In this document: piece after piece, positions 25,078 to 34,672 of the stretch
How the letters are laid out: each line of letters opens with the position of its first letter
Numbering within the stretch: the stretch's first letter is position 1
NCBI RefSeq assembly: GCF_003001695.1
Contig: NZ_PVYX01000001.1
Coordinates: forward strand, 1,612,001-1,676,000
Source: Flagellimonas meridianipacifica
GTDB lineage: Bacteria > Bacteroidota > Bacteroidia > Flavobacteriales > Flavobacteriaceae
Length of the DNA: 64,000 nt
Reading direction: 5' to 3'
Program-made: the position numbers and the translations under genes
Notes under the pieces: generated by a model
What the model was told of the DNA's origin: nothing
The model's database searches: none
Seen by the model: the letters and a program-made list of their open reading frames with translations, nothing else

Positions 25078-28000
25078 TCAGTTGATTTTGTAGTATATAT
25101 CATTCTCTTCCAATACATTTAGAAGCTCAGAACTAATCTTTATTTTTTGCTTTCTACTGGAAAGATTCAATTTAATCTCATCTTGCATCTCATACACTAC
25201 AAAATTTAGTGGTAAATCGCCCTTAAAAGACCGTAATGTATCCTTTAGGGCCATAATTCGTTTCTCCTGTAAGCGATCAATGTCTAACTTGATGGTCAAT
25301 TTTTTGGCGTAGGAATCCATGACATCTTGAAGTTGTTTAAAATCATTGAACTGCATTCGTGGGTCACCTTTTTTGCCTGTCTCTCGATTTACCCAGCCCT
25401 CCCGAATAAATATTTTAAGATGAACAAAGGAATTTATCATCAAAAAATGTCTGAATTTTAAATAATCCTCTCCAAAAATTCTGAATTCAAAAGAATCGGT
25501 GTAATCTTCCAAAGTAAAAGCAGCCCAGCCTTTTCCGTTTTTGGAAACTCTATGCTGCACATCCGTGATTACCCCAGCTACCGTCAATTCTCGGTTTACA
25601 AAATCTTCCAATTGATTAAAAGCAGAGACTACGCTATTGCAAAATGCGGTTATCTCTTTTTTGAAATCATCCAAAGGATGACCAGAAATGTAGATACCGA
25701 CTACTTCTTTTTCTCGACGTAGTTTTTCCATGGTTCCCCAATCATCGCACGGCGGTACGACCGGTTCAGGAATCTGAACTTCACTAGCCTCCCCGAATAG
25801 ACTCACTTGGGACGAATTCTGGTTTTCCTGATATTTTGCACCATACTTTACTGCTTTTTCCAAAAAGGATATACCATCACCGTCATGATGAAAATATTGA
25901 GCACGATGTGTATCACCAAAAGAATCAAAGCCACCCGCTAAGGCTAGATTTTCGAACGATTTTTTGTTGGCTGCACGAAGGTCGACACGTTTTGCCAAAT
26001 CGAATACAGAACGATAAGGTCCATTTTGCTTTCGGTCTTCAACAATGGTCTCAACAGCCGAACGTCCTACCCCTTTAATGGCTCCCATGCCAAATCGAAT
26101 GGCGTTGTTCTTGTTTACGGCAAACTTATAATAGGATTCATTCACATCGGGTCCAAGTACTTCCAATCCCATTCGCTTGCATTCTTCCATAAAGAACGTC
26201 ACCTGCTTAATGTCGTTCATATTGTTAGAAAGCACGGCTGCCATATATTCGGCAGGGTAGTGGGCTTTTAGGTATGCAGTTTGGTAAGCAATAAATGCGT
26301 AGCAAGTGGAATGACTCTTGTTAAACGCGTAAGACGCAAAAGCTTCCCAATCCTTCCATATTTTTTCCAAAATATCCCTTGGATGGCCATTCTTTTCCCC
26401 ACCGTCCAAGAACTGTGGTTTTAGCTTTTGAAGCAGGGCAAAAATCTTTTTCCCCATAGCTTTCCTGAGTACGTCTGCATCACCTTTGGAAAAGCCGGCA
26501 ATTTTCTGGGAAAGACGCATTACCTGCTCTTGGTACACCGTAATCCCATACGTATCCTTAAGATATTCCTCCATCTCTGGAAGGTCATAGGTGATCTCTT
26601 CCTCTCCATGTTTTCTCGCAATAAAACTTGGAATATATTCCATGGGTCCAGGGCGATACAACGCATTCATGGCAATGAGATCATCAAAAACCGTAGGTTT
26701 GAGATTTTTCATGTGCTTCTGCATACCCGGAGATTCATATTGGAATATCCCCACAGTATCCCCCCGCTGGAAAAGTTCATAGGTTTTTTCGTCATCCAAA
26801 GGGAAATCATCCGGTATAAGCTCAACCCCCGTTCTGGCCTTAACAATTTTGACCGTATCCTTAATGAGGGTCAAGGTTTTTAGTCCTAAAAAATCCATTT
26901 TTAGTAGCCCTGCATCCTCAACTACGGAGTTGTCAAATTGCGTAACATACAGGTCTGAATCCTTTGCGGTGGCAACTGGAACAAAATTGGTAATATCATC
27001 TGGAGTTATGATGACTCCGCATGCGTGGATACCTGTATTTCGTAATGAACCTTCAAGAACACGGGCCATATTTACCGTCTGACCTTCCAAATCTTCCTGC
27101 TCGGAAATATTCAAGAGTTCATGTACTTTTTCCAATTCATCCGACCGGAACTTTTTCTTAAGGTCAGACTCCTCCATGCCGAAAATCTTATGGAGTTTTC
27201 CCATGGTCGGAATCAATTTGGCAATACGGTCCGCATCATTTAATGGAAGGTCCAACACACGTGCAGTATCACGAATTGAAGATTTGGCGGCCATGGTTCC
27301 GTAGGTGATGATTTGTGCCACCTGATTGGCTCCGTATTTATTGATAACATACTCCATTACTTTTCCGCGTCCTTCGTCATCAAAATCAATATCAATATCG
27401 GGCATAGACACCCTATCCGGATTTAGGAATCGCTCAAAAAGGAGGTCATACTTTAACGGGTCAATGTTGGTGATGCCAAGGCAATATGCCACAACTGAAC
27501 CAGCGGCTGAACCCCTGCCTGGTCCTACGGAAACCCCCATATTTCTAGCTTCGCGGATAAAATCCTCAACGATTAGAAAGTAACCTGGATACCCTGAATT
27601 TTCAATAGTCTGTAATTCAAAGTCAATACGTTCGGTAATTTCATCCGTGATTTCACCATACCGACTTTCGGCTCCTTTGTAGGTAATATGTCGTAGATAA
27701 GCATTTTCTCCTCTTTTACCTCCATCCGCTTTGTCTTCTTCAACTTTGAACTCATTTGGAATATCAAATTTGGGTAGAAGAACATCTCGAGCCAGTTCAA
27801 AGGGTTCAATTTTATCAATGATTTCCTGAACATTCAGGATAGCTTCGGGGAGGTCATTGAAAAGCGTTTTCATCTCCTCGGACGACTTGAAGTAGTATTC
27901 CTGGTTGGGCAGACCATAACGATATCCACGTCCACGACCAATAGGTGTGGCCTGTTTCTCCCCATCCTTTACGCAAAGCAGAATATCGTGGGCTTCTGCA

Positions 28001-29463
28001 TCTTTTTTGTCGCAATAATAGGTGTTGTTGGTGGCAATCATTTTCACACCATGTTTTTTGGACAATTGAATAAGGCTCTGATTCACACGGTCCTCATCTT
28101 CCTGATTATGACGCATGACCTCGATATATAGATCATCCCCAAACTCGGATTTCCACCATAGCAACGCTTCTTCAGCTTGCTTTTCGCCAACATTCAAAAG
28201 TTTGTTGGGTACTTCACCATATAAATTGCCAGTAAGTGCTATTACACCCTCTTTATATTGTTCAATAACTTTTCGGTCGATTCTGGGAACATAGTAGAAT
28301 CCATCCGTGTAGGCAATAGAGGACATTTTGGCTAAGTTGTGATAGCCCTTTTTATTTTTGGCCAAGAGTACAATCTGGTATCCGTAGTCCTTTACGTTTT
28401 TATTGTTATGGTCTTCACATACAAAAAACTCGCAACCAAGTATTGGAGTGATTTCTTGTTTGCTTGGTTTTTCGCCTTGCTCTTCTAACTGCTTATTTTC
28501 TTCCTTAACAGCTTTATTATGGTTTTTCACCTCTTTCACAAAATGAAAAGCGCCCATCATATTGGCATGGTCAGTCAGGGCCACTGCAGGCATCCCATGG
28601 TTTGCAGCGGCCTTGACCAGACCCTTAATATTCATTGTAGATTGAAGTACCGAAAACTGTGAGTGATTGTGAAGGTGGGCAAAGGGGGCATCCACCAAAC
28701 TCTCAGCGTTGGTAGTAATTTCTTCTTCAGATATTTCACCAGTGGCCTTGTCCCAAAGCGCATCTGCAATTTTTTTGGAAGCTGCTTTAAGGTTGATATG
28801 TTTGAGCCCGATAAGCTCAATCTCTTTTGGATTTGCCTCGGAGAAATGTTCAAAATAGTCGGGTCGTACATCCAACTCCCTGATGGAGTAGTGTTGTTTT
28901 CGAACCAGTTCCAAAAAACATCGGGTAGTAGCTTCAACATCCGCAGTAGCATTATGCGCTTCTGCGAAAGGTTCGGCAAAAAGGTACTCGTGAAGTTCGG
29001 TCAGGGTAGGCAGCTTAAACTTTCCGCCTCTACCACCTGGAATTTTACAGAGCTCGGCAGTAGCCTCGGTACAAGTATCCAATACGGGCAATTCGGATAG
29101 GCTAGTTGGAATCCCCAACCTATAAAATTCACATCCCATTATATTGATGTCAAAATCCACGTTTTGACCAACCACAAACTTCGCCTTGGTAAGCGCTTCA
29201 TTGAAAAGTTCTAAGGCCTGGCTAAGAGAAGCTCCATCCTTTTCCGCCAAAGCAGTAGAAATTCCGTGAATTTGCTCTGCTTCATACGGAATATTGAAAC
29301 CATCCGGCTGAACCAACATATCTTTTTGTTCCACCAGATTTCCCATTTCATCATGCAACTGCCATGCAATCTGAATGCAACGAGGCCAGTTGTCTGTATC
29401 AGTGATGGGTGCATCCCAACGCTTGGGAAGTCCTGTGGTTTCTGTGTCAAAAATTAGGTACAT
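25078..29463 (-). CDS. dnaE: DNA polymerase III subunit alpha with N-terminal proofreading exonuclease
   Basis: The 1461-residue product fuses an epsilon-like DEDDh exonuclease (LIFDTETTGLP at 3-13; HNATADVEATTRCF at about 172-185) to a complete replicative polymerase: PHP domain (FAHLHNHSQFSVLQS), the palm with PDIDIDFDDEGRG catalytic aspartates, fingers (GIFQYESPGMQ), tandem HhH, and a C-terminal OB fold. It copies the chromosome. The exonuclease fusion is usual for Flavobacteriia and explains the length compared with about 1160 residues in Escherichia coli. The gene ends 60 bases before the start of the trxA region and is preceded by the lanthipeptide cluster. Confidence 0.96.
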   Translation of the reverse strand: MYLIFDTETTGLPKRWDAPITDTDNWPRCIQIAWQLHDEMGNLVEQKDMLVQPDGFNIPYEAEQIHGISTALAEKDGASLSQALELFNEALTKAKFVVGQNVDFDINIMGCEFYRLGIPTSLSELPVLDTCTEATAELCKIPGGRGGKFKLPTLTELHEYLFAEPFAEAHNATADVEATTRCFLELVRKQHYSIRELDVRPDYFEHFSEANPKEIELIGLKHINLKAASKKIADALWDKATGEISEEEITTNAESLVDAPFAHLHNHSQFSVLQSTMNIKGLVKAAANHGMPAVALTDHANMMGAFHFVKEVKNHNKAVKEENKQLEEQGEKPSKQEITPILGCEFFVCEDHNNKNVKDYGYQIVLLAKNKKGYHNLAKMSSIAYTDGFYYVPRIDRKVIEQYKEGVIALTGNLYGEVPNKLLNVGEKQAEEALLWWKSEFGDDLYIEVMRHNQEDEDRVNQSLIQLSKKHGVKMIATNNTYYCDKKDAEAHDILLCVKDGEKQATPIGRGRGYRYGLPNQEYYFKSSEEMKTLFNDLPEAILNVQEIIDKIEPFELARDVLLPKFDIPNEFKVEEDKADGGKRGENAYLRHITYKGAESRYGEITDEITERIDFELQTIENSGYPGYFLIVEDFIREARNMGVSVGPGRGSAAGSVVAYCLGITNIDPLKYDLLFERFLNPDRVSMPDIDIDFDDEGRGKVMEYVINKYGANQVAQIITYGTMAAKSSIRDTARVLDLPLNDADRIAKLIPTMGKLHKIFGMEESDLKKKFRSDELEKVHELLNISEQEDLEGQTVNMARVLEGSLRNTGIHACGVIITPDDITNFVPVATAKDSDLYVTQFDNSVVEDAGLLKMDFLGLKTLTLIKDTVKIVKARTGVELIPDDFPLDDEKTYELFQRGDTVGIFQYESPGMQKHMKNLKPTVFDDLIAMNALYRPGPMEYIPSFIARKHGEEEITYDLPEMEEYLKDTYGITVYQEQVMRLSQKIAGFSKGDADVLRKAMGKKIFALLQKLKPQFLDGGEKNGHPRDILEKIWKDWEAFASYAFNKSHSTCYAFIAYQTAYLKAHYPAEYMAAVLSNNMNDIKQVTFFMEECKRMGLEVLGPDVNESYYKFAVNKNNAIRFGMGAIKGVGRSAVETIVEDRKQNGPYRSVFDLAKRVDLRAANKKSFENLALAGGFDSFGDTHRAQYFHHDGDGISFLEKAVKYGAKYQENQNSSQVSLFGEASEVQIPEPVVPPCDDWGTMEKLRREKEVVGIYISGHPLDDFKKEITAFCNSVVSAFNQLEDFVNRELTVAGVITDVQHRVSKNGKGWAAFTLEDYTDSFEFRIFGEDYLKFRHFLMINSFVHLKIFIREGWVNRETGKKGDPRMQFNDFKQLQDVMDSYAKKLTIKLDIDRLQEKRIMALKDTLRSFKGDLPLNFVVYEMQDEIKLNLSSRKQKIKISSELLNVLEENDIYYKIN

Positions 29464-29493
29464 TGTTGGTTTTGTTTTATTGAAAGGTATACC

Positions 29494-30195
29494 TTATAAT
29501 GGTATAATAAACATTCTAAATATAAGCTCTTTAAGAATCTCTACGGCCCTGGACTTTATTTTTTCTTTCTCTTCCCGCGAGTCATATAAAAAGTTAGAAC
29601 AAAAGTGATGAATACTTTCTGATAATGATTGTGTTTTTTCAAATAGTCTAAGAAAAAAATATTGATTTTCGTTTAAGGGGAACTCTAAAACATTGGTTTT
29701 GTTAACATAATCAAATCCCCCGGTCCGCTTAAATAAAAAATAAAAATCAGAAGGTGGGGAAGCAAGTAGTTTTGAAATATCCAATTCTTCGATGTATGAG
29801 TCACGAACTATCCACTTCCAGTCTGATTCATAAGTGGTAACCAAAGGATTTAGTGCAAATTCTCTGTTTTGATAGCTCAAAAAGTTTTCAGAGAGTAAAA
29901 CACTTCTTTCGATATACAGTATTCTTTCATTCTTATATATTGTTTTTATGTTCTCTTTGGTATCTGACGAGGAAAACTTTTCAATTTCAATCTCCAAGAT
30001 TTCTTTTAGAGGCTTTGCGAATTCCGTGTTTGCTTTTGGACTAAATGCTACTAATTTCCTCAGCTGATCAGGGATATTGTTTTCCCCGGATTCTTCAGTT
30101 GTTTTAATTGTGTTGAAGAATTGTTTGGGGTCTACATTGTTGAATTGCAAAACAAGGAAAGTTCTCTTAAAGTGGAAATTCAAATTTTCAATCAT
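29494..30195 (-). CDS. Unrecognised protein of the lanthipeptide cluster
   Basis: A 233-residue soluble protein that I cannot assign. It starts 9 bases after the stop codon of the glycosyltransferase-like gene and so is co-transcribed with it, divergent from the precursor gene. The last 70 residues (from LEFPLNENQYFFLRLFEKTQ onward) have the look of a small winged helix, a bit like the leader-peptide recognition elements of RiPP enzymes, but that is a guess. No signal peptide or membrane segment is visible. Confidence 0.6.
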   Translation of the reverse strand: MIENLNFHFKRTFLVLQFNNVDPKQFFNTIKTTEESGENNIPDQLRKLVAFSPKANTEFAKPLKEILEIEIEKFSSSDTKENIKTIYKNERILYIERSVLLSENFLSYQNREFALNPLVTTYESDWKWIVRDSYIEELDISKLLASPPSDFYFLFKRTGGFDYVNKTNVLEFPLNENQYFFLRLFEKTQSLSESIHHFCSNFLYDSREEKEKIKSRAVEILKELIFRMFIIPL

Positions 30196-30204
30196 TCTGA
30201 TTTC

Positions 30205-31080
30205 TTAGTCAAAAAATGAACATATTCTCTCATGATAATCTGGATGTTCGGTCAAAAGCTGCATTTCCATTTCGTGATAACACTCTAAACTGGACTTGGT
30301 TTTAGCTAAAAGATGTACATACTTTTTTGATAGGTATCGATTAAAAAAATCACTCAAGTGCATAATTCCGGTATCATTGTACTGGATTAAATGATTTATC
30401 TCGATATCCCATTTTCTGGCCAATGCGCTGAACATGTATTGTTCATATATGATCGCAAAAGAAGAGCCATTGATTTTATTATTTACTTTTTCCAGATTTT
30501 TATCCACAAAGTGAAAAGCTCGATCAACGTATTCTTGAAAAAAGTCTATGTTTTTTCCACCTAGAATACCAGCATTGGTAGAATTAAATCTTTTAAGAAT
30601 CGCAAAGTCATCTTTAAGTTCTTGTGGAATTGAAATGTTATTTTTTTCAAGATGGTGCATACTAGTATGATAATGATTTTCTTCATTATCCAGATGTTGT
30701 CCAATCAGTTCGGATTTTTCCAAGCTTGAATTGAATCTTTTCCAGATGAAAATGTCGCCATCTACATGAATAAACGGGGTATCTTGGATTTTGTAGGCAT
30801 ATAGTTTTCCTAAAGCCCACAATTTCTCTGGATAGTGATTGATTTTATTTAACTCTACCGCTACAGAAGTGTATGGGAGATTGAAAGTATCAATAAGCAT
30901 TTCTTTTCCTTTACTATCTGTAACAAGCTGTACATCGTTATAGTGCTTTTTAAAAGTCAAACAACTTAATGCCCAACCCATATAATGGTATTTTGGGTGT
31001 GGCCATCCACCATGAACTTTCTCTAGGCTGGATACCCCAACTAAAGATGGTTTTGACCAAAAGCTATGCACTATTTTCAA
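30205..31080 (-). CDS. DUF6734/glycosyltransferase-like protein of the lanthipeptide cluster
   Basis: A 291-residue protein with a GT-A-like N terminus: MKIVHSFWSKP at the start, a DxD-type site in HVDGDIFIW (D107, D109), and NAGILGG near residue 172. It resembles the DUF6734 proteins that recur beside peptide-modification genes in Bacteroidota. It may attach a sugar to the peptide product or to a carrier, but no substrate is shown. It is the first gene leftward from the shared regulatory region at 31081-31319. Confidence 0.65.
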   Translation of the reverse strand: MKIVHSFWSKPSLVGVSSLEKVHGGWPHPKYHYMGWALSCLTFKKHYNDVQLVTDSKGKEMLIDTFNLPYTSVAVELNKINHYPEKLWALGKLYAYKIQDTPFIHVDGDIFIWKRFNSSLEKSELIGQHLDNEENHYHTSMHHLEKNNISIPQELKDDFAILKRFNSTNAGILGGKNIDFFQEYVDRAFHFVDKNLEKVNNKINGSSFAIIYEQYMFSALARKWDIEINHLIQYNDTGIMHLSDFFNRYLSKKYVHLLAKTKSSLECYHEMEMQLLTEHPDYHERICSFFD

Positions 31081-31197
31081 AGGGAAATTGTTTTATGCAA
31101 AAAAAATGACTCTTAAATTTAGCTATTTATCCACATACAATTCATACAAAAATCCTACATCAACTTATTAATAATCCTTAACTGAATCATAAGTAAA

Positions 31198-31216
31198 AAT
31201 AATGATTATCATTATC
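31198..31216. promoter_or_regulatory. Fur-box-like palindrome
   Basis: AATAATGATTATCATTATC matches the Escherichia coli Fur consensus at 17 of 19 positions and its arms are complementary at 8 of 9 positions. It lies between the divergent precursor gene and the glycosyltransferase-like gene, about 100 bases from each start, so iron could control both. Fur sites in Bacteroidota are less well defined, which limits confidence. Confidence 0.6.
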
Positions 31217-31219
31217 ACG

Positions 31220-31315
31220 TTTAACAAAAATTTAGTAGTAAAAACTTTACTTAATAGGTAACTTTATCTGGCATGCAACTATATCATTAACCCTTTTATT
31301 TTAACAAAAATTTAG
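31220..31315 (+). repeat. 16-bp direct repeat before the precursor gene
   Basis: TTTAACAAAAATTTAG occurs at 31220-31235 and again at 31300-31315, 80 bases apart. The second copy lies 4 bases before the ATG of the precursor, where an A-rich ribosome-binding region is expected. The first may be the leader remnant of a lost second precursor. Confidence 0.6.
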
Positions 31316-31319
31316 AAAA

Positions 31320-31481
31320 ATGAAAAAAAAGAAGTCCTTGAATTTAAGTTTGAACAAGAAAAAAATCAGTGAGCTGAACATTAGCCAAATGGACAAAGTT
31401 AAAGGTGGGTACCCAGGATGGGGTTCTGCCGGAGGAGGTTGCGCAAGCTGGATGTGCACTGGCGGTTGGTCTAACTGTTAA
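31320..31481 (+). CDS. Class I lanthipeptide precursor
   Basis: A 53-residue peptide beginning MKKKKSLNLSLNKKKISELN and reaching a double-glycine site after residue 30 (MDKVKGG), the standard leader of Bacteroidota class I lanthipeptides. The 23-residue core has S36, C41, S43, C46, T47, S51 and C53. Three Cys with preceding Ser/Thr allow three (methyl)lanthionine rings, for example S36-C41, S43-C46 and T47-C53. Cleavage after GG would be done by the C39 protease of the exporter encoded at 37419-39623. It is convergent with the modification genes. The gene is too short for routine gene finders and rests on motif and context. Confidence 0.88.
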   Translation: MKKKKSLNLSLNKKKISELNISQMDKVKGGYPGWGSAGGGCASWMCTGGWSNC

Positions 31482-31506
31482 ACCCGAACAGTATATTTAG
31501 ATTAGT

Positions 31507-31541
31507 AACACTCTTGATAGGCCGTCGAGGGTGTTTTTATT
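31507..31541 (+). terminator. Intrinsic terminator of the precursor gene
   Basis: An 11-bp stem with two G-T pairs (31507-31517 with 31525-31535) is followed by a T-rich run. It ends the precursor transcript and overlaps the stop codon of the convergent lanB C-terminal gene. Confidence 0.7.
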
Positions 31542-32421
31542 TTCTTAGTTTGGCATTTGCACTTCTATAGTATCTATACAGAAAGTCATAGCATACCAAT
31601 TCATTTAGACGATTTTTTGACTTGAAAAGACGATTCATTGACATATGAATATGGCTTGGTAAAAAGTTTTTCAGAAAAAGAGATTCATTCTTTTCTTTAT
31701 ATTTTTGACTTATAGATTTGGCAATTTTTTCGATTCCTTCATCACGTTGTTTTAAAATCTCAAGTATTGGTAACAACTCAGGATTCTTCATTTCTCCAAT
31801 TTCCAAAAAAGATGCGATTTTGTTGGTATGAAATCTATATTTTTTGTCCAGTTGTGATTTTAGATTCCTCCCCATGTTGAATTCTCTACCAAACGCGATC
31901 TTTAGTTCTTCAAGTAACCTCATCTTATCCTCAAAGGAGAATTTGAAATTGTCCAGAAAGTGATTTATGAGTTGTAATCCAAAAAGCCATCGTATTTCTT
32001 CTCCTTCATCACCCTCGATAAGATTGAGGAAATTTATAATAGCTTCACTGTCATAATAAAAAATACGTTCTGATAATTGTATTGTATCGGGTCCATACCT
32101 TTCGATTTCTCTATTATATGTGTCTATTTGTGTTTTCCATACCCTTTCGTTGGTAACCCAAGGACTGATTGATTTGTAGATTTTGTCAACCACTGTCCCC
32201 AATTTTTTTGTATCCTGAATTTTGAATCTAATTCTTAGGTGATGTTCTGGGTCTGCATACCGAATAAAGAACCATTCTTTAATTAAATTGTTGTTTTTTA
32301 ATTCTCCAACAAGTGGCCTAAGGACTTCGGTTAAAAGTATGTCACTGGTTTTATGGCCTGTATAAAGTTTATAGTACAACCATTCACTTCCAATGATGAA
32401 ACTCCTTTGCGTAAAATCCAT
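31537..32421 (-). CDS. Lanthipeptide dehydratase elimination domain (SpaB C-terminal / thiopeptide-type)
   Basis: The product of about 294 residues matches the SpaB_C family: SEWLYYKLYTGHKTSDILLTEVLRPL near the start, then FFIRYADPEHHLRIRF, and a helical C-terminal part. In class I lanthipeptide synthesis this part removes glutamate from glutamylated Ser/Thr to leave dehydroalanine or dehydrobutyrine. It is separate from the glutamylation protein, a split LanB as in pinensins. The ATG at 32421 follows the lanB stop by one base; an in-frame start at 32448 would overlap it. Confidence 0.85.
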   Translation of the reverse strand: MDFTQRSFIIGSEWLYYKLYTGHKTSDILLTEVLRPLVGELKNNNLIKEWFFIRYADPEHHLRIRFKIQDTKKLGTVVDKIYKSISPWVTNERVWKTQIDTYNREIERYGPDTIQLSERIFYYDSEAIINFLNLIEGDEGEEIRWLFGLQLINHFLDNFKFSFEDKMRLLEELKIAFGREFNMGRNLKSQLDKKYRFHTNKIASFLEIGEMKNPELLPILEILKQRDEGIEKIAKSISQKYKEKNESLFLKNFLPSHIHMSMNRLFKSKNRLNELVCYDFLYRYYRSANAKLRK

Positions 32422-32422
32422 A

Positions 32423-34663
32423 TTAGTTTTTTGAAGTCTTTCTCGCATTCAAAAAAGATATTATAAGTTGATTGGAATATGGGTTTCCCTTTTGGTCCTT
32501 AACTATGCCTGACTCATTAAAAAGAAATTCTCTCAGCACAAATTTTTCTTGATATTTTACAGAGTCTAAAAACGACAAAACAGATGTTACACTATGGAAG
32601 TTGATAAGGAGTTCCCTATCGCCGTTTTGTAGTACAGCAAGTTTCGGTATACCCTTTTCCTTTCTGAGACAAGTCACTTCATCCATCAGCGAAGATTTTT
32701 CAATTTTCGGGTCTAAAAGGTGTTTGATATTGTCCGTTGGTACACTCCATCTTGCACGAAATAAAATTAGCCTGTCATATTCAATTCTTGGTATAAATTC
32801 TTTCTTTCCAATAACTGGCCCGACATCCAAAAACAGTTCATTCCTCATCCCCTGATTCTGTAAATCACACAAAAAGTGATAAATCGGAATTGAATTGTTC
32901 AGATAATTGTGTGCATTTGTTAATCTTGGGATTACTTCTTTATTGTGTTTTTTTGAACGCAACACAAGCTTATTGTTCCGAAATGATAGATAAAGGTCAT
33001 CAATGGTTAATTGATAGTTTGCTGATTTTAGAGACTTGGACATAAAAGGTATTTCGAAATGGCGGAATTGTGGTCTACATAGTATATTGCCTACCCTGGC
33101 CTCCGGAAGATGTAAAATCTCTGCTGTTATTTTATCTGATTCAATGCTGTTTTCAGCTTGAGCGATTCGATACGCGTGTTCTTGAATTTCCTTGCTTCCA
33201 TGGCAAAACCTTGAAAACAACCTGGCTGCGGTTGGTCCAACTAAACTGGGGCAAGAGATTTTTGTTTGGCCTTCAACATTTACCAACTGAATCATTGTTG
33301 ACATACTATCTGGCAAATCATCCCAGTTTGAGGGAAAAGCCTCGAAGTCCTCTTCTTTCAAGGAAATTACATGTACGCCCTTCCTATGGGCTTTCATAAT
33401 TTGATTAAATAAAATTTGATGTATTTTGTTGGTATCTTCTACTTTGGATTCGAAAACATCAGTTTCTGCTAAGATTAAAAGGTCATCTATGAGTGGATTG
33501 GTATCCCCGATATCTCCATCTTGAAGATAGCCAATACCTATTTCCGTATCCAATACTGTGGCAAGAGGCATCTCTCTGGTCTCATATCTTTGGACAAAAC
33601 GCGTCTTAAACTTAGAAAGGTTAGAATCGGAAAAACGTGGGGTTAATTTGTTTAAAAGGTTTATCCCTTTCTTAAGTTCATCAATTACTGAGTACGATAA
33701 TGTGTTTTTAGAAGTTGTGATTTTTAAATCAGCTTGATATAAATGTTTAATATCAAAGGTGGTTTCCAGTTGTTTAATTTTTTCACTTAAATGATAATAC
33801 TTTATTGGGGGATTGCCTATTTTTCTGTCAAGGGTATCAAGGCTATTTTGTATCTCTTTAAGAATCGAAACTTCTCTTTCCAGGCCGTTTTTCCTTTTCA
33901 AAAGATCAATTATTTGGTTCATAAAGGGTGGGCCTGATAACGAAGGTTCCAGGTCACTTAGTAAGAGTTGACTGTCAATAATTTCCTCAATAAAAGGGAG
34001 GGATTCATCTTTTTCTATCCCAATCACTTCTAACTCTTTTACCAAATCGCTAATTAAAACTCCCTTTTTGGCTAGCTGAATAATCCTTTCCAAATAGATT
34101 GAGTAGTCAACCTCTATAATTCTATGGAGTCGCCTGTTGTTAAGATAATAATACTCTACAAAGCGATAGGTTTTCCCTGTCTTGTACAAGCTGGTATTTG
34201 GGTGGTACAAAAGCTGGCATTTAATATGCTTTTTTTTTGCTAAATCTTTTGCCAGCGCCACAAGATAATTCATATCAAGGTCCGTTTTTCGCTTTGCGTT
34301 TTCCGCTGTTTTGGTAATGATTTTGGTTTCTTTGCCAAGTGTACCTACGGCGCATCCGGCAAATAGACCAAAGGGGGTGGCCCTAGAAGACATCCTGGCG
34401 AGATATTTAAGGACGGATATCTTTGTTTTTTCTTCTCTTTTCTTATTCAACTGATTTTTGACAAGCTTAGTAACTTCTGAGTAGAGCGAAGGAGAGGCTA
34501 AAAAAAGCGCTTCAGTAAAAACAGGATTCTCTAGTAATTTTTTAATCTGGGCGTTAGAAAAATCAGAGCGTTTTGTCGCTTCACTAAAAAAACTTAAGGG
34601 GAACAGAGGAGTTCTTAAAACAAAGTTGGGCGTACTTTTGTAAGGGTTCGATTTGTCTTTCAT
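32423..34663 (-). CDS. Lantibiotic dehydratase, glutamylation part (LanB N-terminal)
   Basis: A protein of about 746 residues of the Lant_dehydr_N family. Visible features include RMSSRATPFGLFAGCAVG near 90-107, the region with DLDMNYLVALAKDL, and the basic C-terminal part LRSKKHNKEVIPRLTNAHN. It uses glutamyl-tRNA to activate Ser and Thr of the precursor. The usual C-terminal elimination domain is encoded separately just downstream. ATG at 34663 leaves 9 bases after the LanC stop; a GTG at 34672 is in frame. Confidence 0.88.
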   Translation of the reverse strand: MKDKSNPYKSTPNFVLRTPLFPLSFFSEATKRSDFSNAQIKKLLENPVFTEALFLASPSLYSEVTKLVKNQLNKKREEKTKISVLKYLARMSSRATPFGLFAGCAVGTLGKETKIITKTAENAKRKTDLDMNYLVALAKDLAKKKHIKCQLLYHPNTSLYKTGKTYRFVEYYYLNNRRLHRIIEVDYSIYLERIIQLAKKGVLISDLVKELEVIGIEKDESLPFIEEIIDSQLLLSDLEPSLSGPPFMNQIIDLLKRKNGLEREVSILKEIQNSLDTLDRKIGNPPIKYYHLSEKIKQLETTFDIKHLYQADLKITTSKNTLSYSVIDELKKGINLLNKLTPRFSDSNLSKFKTRFVQRYETREMPLATVLDTEIGIGYLQDGDIGDTNPLIDDLLILAETDVFESKVEDTNKIHQILFNQIMKAHRKGVHVISLKEEDFEAFPSNWDDLPDSMSTMIQLVNVEGQTKISCPSLVGPTAARLFSRFCHGSKEIQEHAYRIAQAENSIESDKITAEILHLPEARVGNILCRPQFRHFEIPFMSKSLKSANYQLTIDDLYLSFRNNKLVLRSKKHNKEVIPRLTNAHNYLNNSIPIYHFLCDLQNQGMRNELFLDVGPVIGKKEFIPRIEYDRLILFRARWSVPTDNIKHLLDPKIEKSSLMDEVTCLRKEKGIPKLAVLQNGDRELLINFHSVTSVLSFLDSVKYQEKFVLREFLFNESGIVKDQKGNPYSNQLIISFLNARKTSKN

Positions 34664-34672
34664 TTTAACCAC

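Noticed and set aside
31081..31319. A second lanthipeptide precursor
   Set aside because: Despite the repeated leader-like sequence, no frame with a GG leader and Cys-containing core exists on either strand here.
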